Of a stretch of 64,000 nt of DNA, positions 59,037-64,000 are shown one piece after another (the first letter of the stretch is position 1; each line of letters starts with the position of its first letter). Origin of the DNA: Niebla homalea. Its lineage: Eukaryota; Ascomycota; Lecanoromycetes; Lecanorales; Ramalinaceae. A model generated the notes under the pieces. The model had not been told where the DNA came from, ran no database searches, and saw only the letters and a program-made list of their open reading frames with translations. Both the position numbers and the translations under genes were made by a program. The stretch spans positions 62,001 to 126,000 of the forward strand of contig JAHGAU010000040.1 of NCBI GenBank assembly GCA_019925105.1, read 5' to 3'.

Positions 59037-59413
59037 TATGTCGACTGTGAAGTTCTAAAGGTTTAATAAAGGAACTTCTATAGAATGAGGGAGGTTGAAT
59101 TGTTGCACACTCGGACACGGATAAGGGAGCGGCCGATGATGATCTAAGACTTGACGTCGCTACCAGTCAAAAAGGTGGAGAAGTTCGCCCCATGACCCAG
59201 GGACATCACGAAAAGCAAAGCTTCTCAAAAAGTCAAAAGAAGATTTCCCCACAATCGATGACGGCTGATCGATGCAGGGATCGATGCAGGGATGTCAAAT
59301 GAGGCTAGCGTTGGTCAGGCTGGTTTAACGTACAAAGTGAAAGCGCGCGCTCACTTATTCGCCTCGCGTCAATTCATGGCTCCCATTATCGGCAGATTTC
59401 GTTTGTTGGAGCA
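59037..59413. promoter_or_regulatory. Divergent promoter region
   Basis: About 380 bp between the start codons of the DUF4243 gene and the UBE3D-like gene. A 13-bp tandem duplication (GATCGATGCAGGG twice) is present at about 59267-59292. No assigned regulator site. Confidence 0.45.
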
Positions 59414-60986
59414 ATGGAAGTCGAGATGCAATACTTCTCGAGGATAGGATCAGTAGATCGAACCAACTTCAAGTTGTATGCTGAATATCTACCTAACCTG
59501 CGACAAATAAATGTATTCGCTACTCTCCCCAGTCCTAGCTGGAAATGGACCAGAGCCTTCAAAATCCTACCCAATACTCTCCAAGTTTTTCACAGGATTG
59601 GTTCCGCTGATGAGGACGATCTTGAAGTGTCCATGTCACTACCCTACTTTCTGAAGGAGGCCCATTGTGCAGAGTATGACGCGTCCGCAATGTTTGAGCT
59701 GCCTATCAGCAAAGAGACTACGCACCTCTTTTGGCGTTTGGATGCAGATCCAGGCTCTCCCTGGGCAATACAGCGACGACTCCTAGACACAAGCTCCATG
59801 GAAACTTGGTCCGAGCGTGTACTCCAATCTGGAGCTCAGGTTGCATGCGCCAAGTGTTTCCACCCACTAACTAAAGGTGTCAATGAGTGGAAGAACCTCC
59901 CCAGTGGGGGCTGGGCCGATATGATGGATCTGTGGCACTGCCACAAGCCAGACGTACCTTGTCACACCTCAAAGAATGCTGGGAGTGCCAAAGGCTACGC
60001 AGCGGCAAGGATCCTTAAGCCTTCTGAAGACTGTGCCCTTGTCGGTGTTGGCTCCTTCTACTTCGCAAAAGAACACATGTTAGATCTTGAGGTAAAGTGA
60101 CTCCTTTCTTCCACGCTCCATCGTTCGATACGTCATTCCGAACCTATCCATATATGTTTGACATGGGCATAAAGAAAGTGGCCTTGATCAGACCAATATC
60201 ACCTTCATGGCTAGGTCACCGATACAATTGCCCTAGATAGAACAGAGCGTGGTTTACCGTCGTGGTCGAACCTTGTGCTCCGGCATGATGGGTCAACACG
60301 AACTGGTATTCGCCTCCCGCCCTGCTATTTCATCGCTTTTTTCGAGAGTAGAAGAATCACTGCGAGATTAATGCAAGGGGTACATGCCCACTAATATCTT
60401 TGTAGATCAGCAATGAGAGTGGCGCAGCTGTCAAGTGCAACAAGTGCAGTACTCAAGTCGGGAATGCTGCCCTCCCGGATCATGTTCAGATCTACAAATG
60501 GGCTGTTGCAGTAAAACCTCCAGAGACTGAGGCATGGGACTCGCTGGGTCTGCAGAAGGTCTTTGCCGCCCATTTGCTGGCCATCATTGAGGAGACAGCC
60601 GTGCGAAGATTCATCGTTCATAGTGGAAATGGTCACCGTTCCCAGGACGCCTTATTGGTGGGCCTTCTGAAAATTCAGACCATGACTGAGGACAGTGCTG
60701 ACAGCGCTGACAGATCTGGGTCTTTACTCCACACCTCATCTATCAAACCAAGCAAACGCGCAAATTCTCACTTAACAAAGGCATTCGAGCCATGAAGGTC
60801 TTTTACAAAAAGGCCTCGAACACGCCTGACATGGTCGTTAATGCTCGCATGAAAGATGAAGACATGCAACTACCAAGTGCCTCACTTAAGGAATTAGAAG
60901 ATACACTGCACACGAGCACAATGGAGATCCTTCCGGAACCACATCGCAAACATGACGAATGGAATATTGGACTACTGGAAAGCTGA
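59414..60986 (+). CDS. UBE3D-type ubiquitin-conjugating-enzyme (E2)-binding protein
   Basis: Three exons (59414-60091, 60406-60657, 60714-60986) give 400 residues. The family signature CAKCFHPLT followed by WKNLPSGGWADMMDLWHCHKPD is clear in exon 1 (residues about 155-190), preceded by LYAEYLPNLRQINVF and followed by GVGSFYFAKEHM. Exon 2 adds CNKC, a second Cys pair, and exon 3 starts IWVFTPHLIY, with GIRAMKVFYKK and a terminal DEWNIGLLES. These proteins (HECT-like E3D/UBE3D) bind E2 enzymes such as UbcH10 and have HECT-like activity reported for the human member. The second intron (60658-60713) is short and joins ALL to IWVF in phase; without it the frame would be lost. The start codon is the first Met in the frame; a second lies four codons on. 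The gene ends 40 bp from the stop of the next gene. Confidence 0.8.
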
Positions 60987-61026
60987 AGTCTGTTTCCCCC
61001 TCATTGACTACCACGTTCGTGCTGTA

Positions 61027-61680
61027 TCATGATCCCTTCACCCCTAGAGCGGCAGAAGCCTTCTGCCAAAGCGCCAACCTCCCATCATCGGGATTCGCGC
61101 CTATGCATCCCACATATGCGTCCCATCCCGCCTGTCCTCCCGCCGCCAGACCCTGCTCAATCTGTGGTGTACATTTACCACTATCCTTCAAATACCACGC
61201 CGCGCTCCCAAAATCATAGTCTCCATACATGGTCAGCACGTTCAACGCCTTCACTGCATCGTCCCCCACATCTGCAGCATGAGATTGCAGCGCAGCGATG
61301 CTCTTGAAATATTGCAGGTTGAACTGAGCAGACTGCATATTGCGTGTGCCCTTCCCAGGGACAGGGACGGTTCCGGGCGCGGGGTGCGCGTACTTGAAGG
61401 AACCGGATTCCTTCATCATGGTTGCGATGATCCCGGCTGCGACGCCATTGTCGGTGATGCCGTAGGTGGTAAAGGAGTCGGAGATGAAACCGGCGGCTTT
61501 GTCGGCGGTGACGCAGTCGGTGAGGCTCGGAGGGCAGGATGATGTGGAGGGGTCGATTTGCTTGAGTTGCGCGGCCGTGACTGTTATGCCCGCGGCACGT
61601 GGGAAGGCGTGTGGGTACGCCAAAGTGGAAGTTGACAATGCAAGCGCCAGCGCTGCTGAGATGATTGGTTTGGTGTACAT
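61027..61680 (-). CDS. Small secreted protein, lysozyme-like fold suspected
   Basis: A single-exon frame of 217 residues. A classical signal peptide (MYTKPIISAALALALSTSTLA) is followed by a probable Kex2-type region ending FPRAAG. The mature part has four Cys (SSCPPSLTDC and GKCTPQIEQG...YVGC), which could form two disulfides, and a helical pattern around AAGIIATMMKESGSFKYA. The motif MMKES...NMQSAQF recalls bacterial and fungal lysozyme-like or chitosanase-like proteins, where a Glu following a helix is catalytic, but I cannot assign the family with certainty. Similar secreted proteins are common in Ascomycota. The frame overlaps a longer open frame (61214-62026) in another phase, which I regard as a shadow. 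Convergent with UBE3D. Confidence 0.75.
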   Translation of the reverse strand: MYTKPIISAALALALSTSTLAYPHAFPRAAGITVTAAQLKQIDPSTSSCPPSLTDCVTADKAAGFISDSFTTYGITDNGVAAGIIATMMKESGSFKYAHPAPGTVPVPGKGTRNMQSAQFNLQYFKSIAALQSHAADVGDDAVKALNVLTMYGDYDFGSAAWYLKDSGKCTPQIEQGLAAGGQAGWDAYVGCIGANPDDGRLALWQKASAALGVKGS

Positions 61681-62555
61681 TTGATGTTCCTTCTGTTGCG
61701 GAAGGCACTGTCTCGAAGCTGGAGATGTGAAGTCGTCTAAAGTCTTGAATACCTCGCCGAAGATGATAGGAAATTATTGACTCTGGAAATGTGGTGTCGG
61801 CAGGAACTCGCCAGCGATTTATGTGCCACGACCATAATGCTCCCCATGTTGTCGCAAGAAGGGTGCGCGATAACAATTGCACAACGGACCCAGAAACAAA
61901 CAATGCGCATTCAACAACGTCCCAAACCCTTCTGCTGGACGGTGTGGGCGGGGCGCCTTCGCATTCTTGTAGTACCAGCGTCTCAACCTTTTTGCTCTTG
62001 CTCCCCGCACTTAGAACATTGAACAATCGTCTCCATTTTGCGCTTCACAATAACAGGCCTACGATCTCCACGGCTGAAACAGCCTTTGTTTTCAACCAAT
62101 CAACGCGCGCGTTCTCGGGTCTTGGCATTGCTTTTCGAAACTTGATGGTACGCACGCGGTCAGTAGAAGAAGGCACATGTGCCAGCCAATCAAGGAGTGG
62201 AAGAAGAACCTAAGTGACGGGGGTGCTCGGTCGGAGTACGGCGATTACAATATAAACTCCGTATTGTCCTCTGCGTCCCTATGGCCCTCCCTGCCGACGC
62301 TGGAAGGATGGAGTTTTGCGCTGTTGGGGTTAGCGTGGAAGATCGTCATGGGGCGAATCAGTGCGAGTGTGATGATTCGCTCCTACTCGGCCTGGCTCCC
62401 TCAAGGTTTGATTAGCTGATACATCAATCCTCTTTCTTGAAGATCCTCCTCGAGAAATCACGTGAACCCTTCGAGGGCGTCGTGAGCATATCGACGCAAC
62501 TTAGCACTAGAGACCCTAGCACCGTCTCCGGCGAATTAGATACTCAATAATACAC
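61681..62555. other. Intergenic, no gene recognised
   Basis: Only short frames (60-140 codons) overlapping on both strands. The first few hundred bases should hold the promoter of the secreted protein gene. No repeat seen. Confidence 0.45.
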
Positions 62556-63004
62556 CTATGGCCTCTGAAATCTAGGCGTTGAGCACGTACACCTGCGCCT
62601 GAAAAAGTCTTCGCTCCCGCCCCTCCCCCTCCACCGCACTCCCCCGCCACCACCACCACAATCCAACAATCCGTTTCGCCTCCACCTCATCCACGCCCTT
62701 GCCACCCACGAGAACGCATCCTCCCACTGCCAAACCACCGCCTCCTCCCTCCGCACCATCCTCTCCTTCCCGATCCCCGCCTCCTCCTCCTCGGATTCCT
62801 TCACGTACGGACACGCCCGCGCCCTCCTCCTCCTCCTCCTCCTCCTCCTCCGGTAGCAGCAGCAACGACGTCAACTGCGCCGGCTCCACAATATCCTTCA
62901 CAACCCACTCGCCGTGGCTCGTCGACCCGAGGCTTCTACCCTCGAAGATCTGTTCGTGGTGCCGGAGTACTGCAATAGGGGGTAGAACTATGGGACCAGT
63001 CTGC
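62556..63004 (-). CDS. Possible low-complexity protein, frame uncertain
   Basis: Reading leftwards from about 63004, one frame gives a natural-looking stretch (LPPIAVLRHHEQIFEGR, GEWVVKDIVEPAQL) up to a poly-Glu tract coded by a GAG/GGA repeat. After the tract a second frame looks natural (ACPYVKESEEEEAGIGKERM, VWQWEDAFSWVARAWMRW) to a stop at 62556. The change of frame at the repeat (62823-62851) could be a real indel, an assembly problem, or a sign that this is not coding. No start codon can be set (the frame lacks an obvious Met before 62901) and the family is unknown. Confidence 0.35.
62823..62851. repeat. CTC/GAG trinucleotide microsatellite
   Basis: About nine CTC units in a row on the plus strand, poly-Glu on the minus strand. 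Located in the possible low-complexity gene. Confidence 0.9.
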
Positions 63005-63317
63005 TGAGGGCGCTGGCGAGGGGGGCGCGGCGAGGCTGGAGTGGAGTGGAGTGTTTTGAGGGGGGTGTGAGCGGAGTATTGGGTTTATAAGGGAGGGAGA
63101 GTTGTGGGGATGAAGGTCGAAGGGGAGGGATTGGTTAGGTTGGCTGGGGGGTGATGGGGGTGACGAGTTCGGAACGAATCGAGCACCGCGATCAATGCGC
63201 TTCAGGGGTGATCGGATCCCGTGCGTCGAACGAGATTGGAGAAGTCTAATCGAGAGATGGATCTTTACATATGAACTGGGCCCGTCTTCAACGCTGAAAG
63301 TGTGGGTTTGTCCAAGA
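63005..63317. other. Intergenic
   Basis: G-rich, purine-biased plus strand at 63005-63170. No gene or repeat recognised. Confidence 0.4.
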
Positions 63318-63495
63318 TAGAAGGAGCGACCCCCAACCGGACAGACCTACCAATCGGACAGTATAGATAACATCGTACCGGGATTCTAAATGCTGACACC
63401 CCAGGGCGCTTCACGCAACAACATGTAGCATAGGGTGCGTATTATCTGTACTGTCCGGTTGGTAGATCTGTCCAGTTGGGGGGTCACCCCTTCTA
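63318..63495. mobile_element. Foldback / MITE-like element with ~52-bp terminal inverted repeats
   Basis: The left end (TAGAAGGAGCGACCCC..., 63318 on) matches the reverse complement of the right end (...GGGGTCACCCCTTCTA, to 63495). The arms continue as CCGGACAG, CCTACCAA and GGACAGTA on the left, mirrored on the right over about 52 bp with a few mismatches, leaving about 75 bp in the centre. There is no coding capacity. Terminal TA at both ends would suit a Tc1/mariner-derived MITE, but the target-site duplication is not certain. Confidence 0.7.
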
Positions 63496-64000
63496 GGGTT
63501 AGCAGCTCAGGCGCACAGCCTTGTCGCTCTCCCGCTTTTTCCGGCAGTGCTTTCCATTTTGGAGGGAAGATCGCGAGGTGGTTGTCCAATCATCACCTCT
63601 CAATCTCCATCCGCTGGCGGCGAAGGATTTTGGCAGGATTTACTACCACCAGGAGAGCAGTATGTTTGTCAGAGAGTCGCCTGGTCAGGCAATCAGGCAT
63701 GGCCTGCTGTCTGTCAGGTTGTTATCCATGACCCAGAAAGACAGCCATCTGATTCGCTCACGTGTCAATCTGTCATTACCGGCGTGATAAGGCTCTCAGA
63801 AAGTCAGGATGACAGCATCGCGTGCCGATGTGGGTATCAGACTTTTACTCGTGCTGCCGATCTTAGCAGTGGAGATTGGACTTTGCAAGGATGCTGGCTT
63901 CAACGAAAGTTTTGGATCCATTAGTGTCTGCAGCAAGCGTCGCACTAACGGAACGCCAGCCAGCATGATCATGAGGAAGTGCAGGCTTCCATTCCTGAAC
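63496..64000. other. Window end, no gene supported
   Basis: Three overlapping plus-strand frames of 88-125 codons (63435-63924) show no domain or signal. The longest, 63547-63924, has several Cys and Trp but no recognised family. It may belong to a gene continuing past the window only if spliced. Confidence 0.35.

Noticed and set aside
60658..60713. Apparent frameshift in the UBE3D-like gene
   Set aside because: A 56-bp GT-AG intron joins ALL to IWVFTP in phase and restores the family sequence, so no frameshift is needed.
61214..62026. A 270-codon minus-strand frame
   Set aside because: It overlaps the secreted protein in another phase; the other frame has a signal peptide and conserved Cys pattern, this one is unstructured and Arg/His-rich.
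1..64000. tRNA, rRNA or CRISPR
   Set aside because: Scanning by eye for B-box-like GGTTCRANTCC, rRNA-like blocks and regularly spaced repeats found nothing convincing.

Overview
This window looks like nuclear DNA of a filamentous ascomycete (Pezizomycotina). The evidence is short GT-AG introns of about 45-100 bp (plus one GC-AG intron), an AT-rich block of transposon relics mutated C-to-T and G-to-A on both strands (the signature of repeat-induced point mutation, RIP), a 4,758-residue reducing PKS-NRPS megasynthase, and fungal-type ATP4, CSN4 and UBE3D-like genes. I cannot name the species.

Layout. 1-10150 is a gene-free, RIP-degraded block with a Ty3/Gypsy-type reverse transcriptase relic (about 360-860) and two dispersed repeat families. 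10150-18000 holds decayed secreted-protein genes (a berberine-bridge-type FAD oxidase pseudogene and a broken cysteine-rich secreted protein) and one intact membrane-anchored secretory protein gene. A second small AT-rich RIP block lies at 18000-18790. 18800-25200 has a Ser/Thr-rich surface protein gene and a DUF3176 membrane protein gene. 25460-32900 holds a UPF1/NFX1-type helicase with CCHC zinc knuckles that is broken by a frameshift and an extra segment, an inverted fragment of a paralogue, and a tandem repeat array.

33194-53865 is the biosynthetic region. A divergently transcribed N-methyltransferase protein, flanked by NRPS adenylation-domain remnants, faces a ten-exon hybrid gene whose deduced order is KS-AT-DH-cMT-ER-KR-ACP-C-C-A-T-C followed by a carrier-like domain without its serine. 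An ERG3-like sterol desaturase/hydroxylase gene is convergent with it. The assembled exons sum to exactly 4,759 codons, which supports an intact reading frame. No TE or reductase release domain is visible. The first, second and third C domains all have altered HHxxxDG motifs. The likely product is a reduced, C-methylated polyketide joined to one amino acid; the optional trans-acting N-methyltransferase is an inference.

54365-61680 is a compact conserved flank: ATP synthase subunit b (ATP4), COP9 signalosome subunit 4 (with a frameshift in a G-rich tract), a questin-oxidase-like DUF4243 protein, a UBE3D-type E2-binding protein, and a small secreted protein. The cluster therefore probably ends before ATP4. 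The final 2.3 kb carry a low-complexity possible gene and a 178-bp foldback (MITE-like) element. I saw no tRNA, rRNA or CRISPR.
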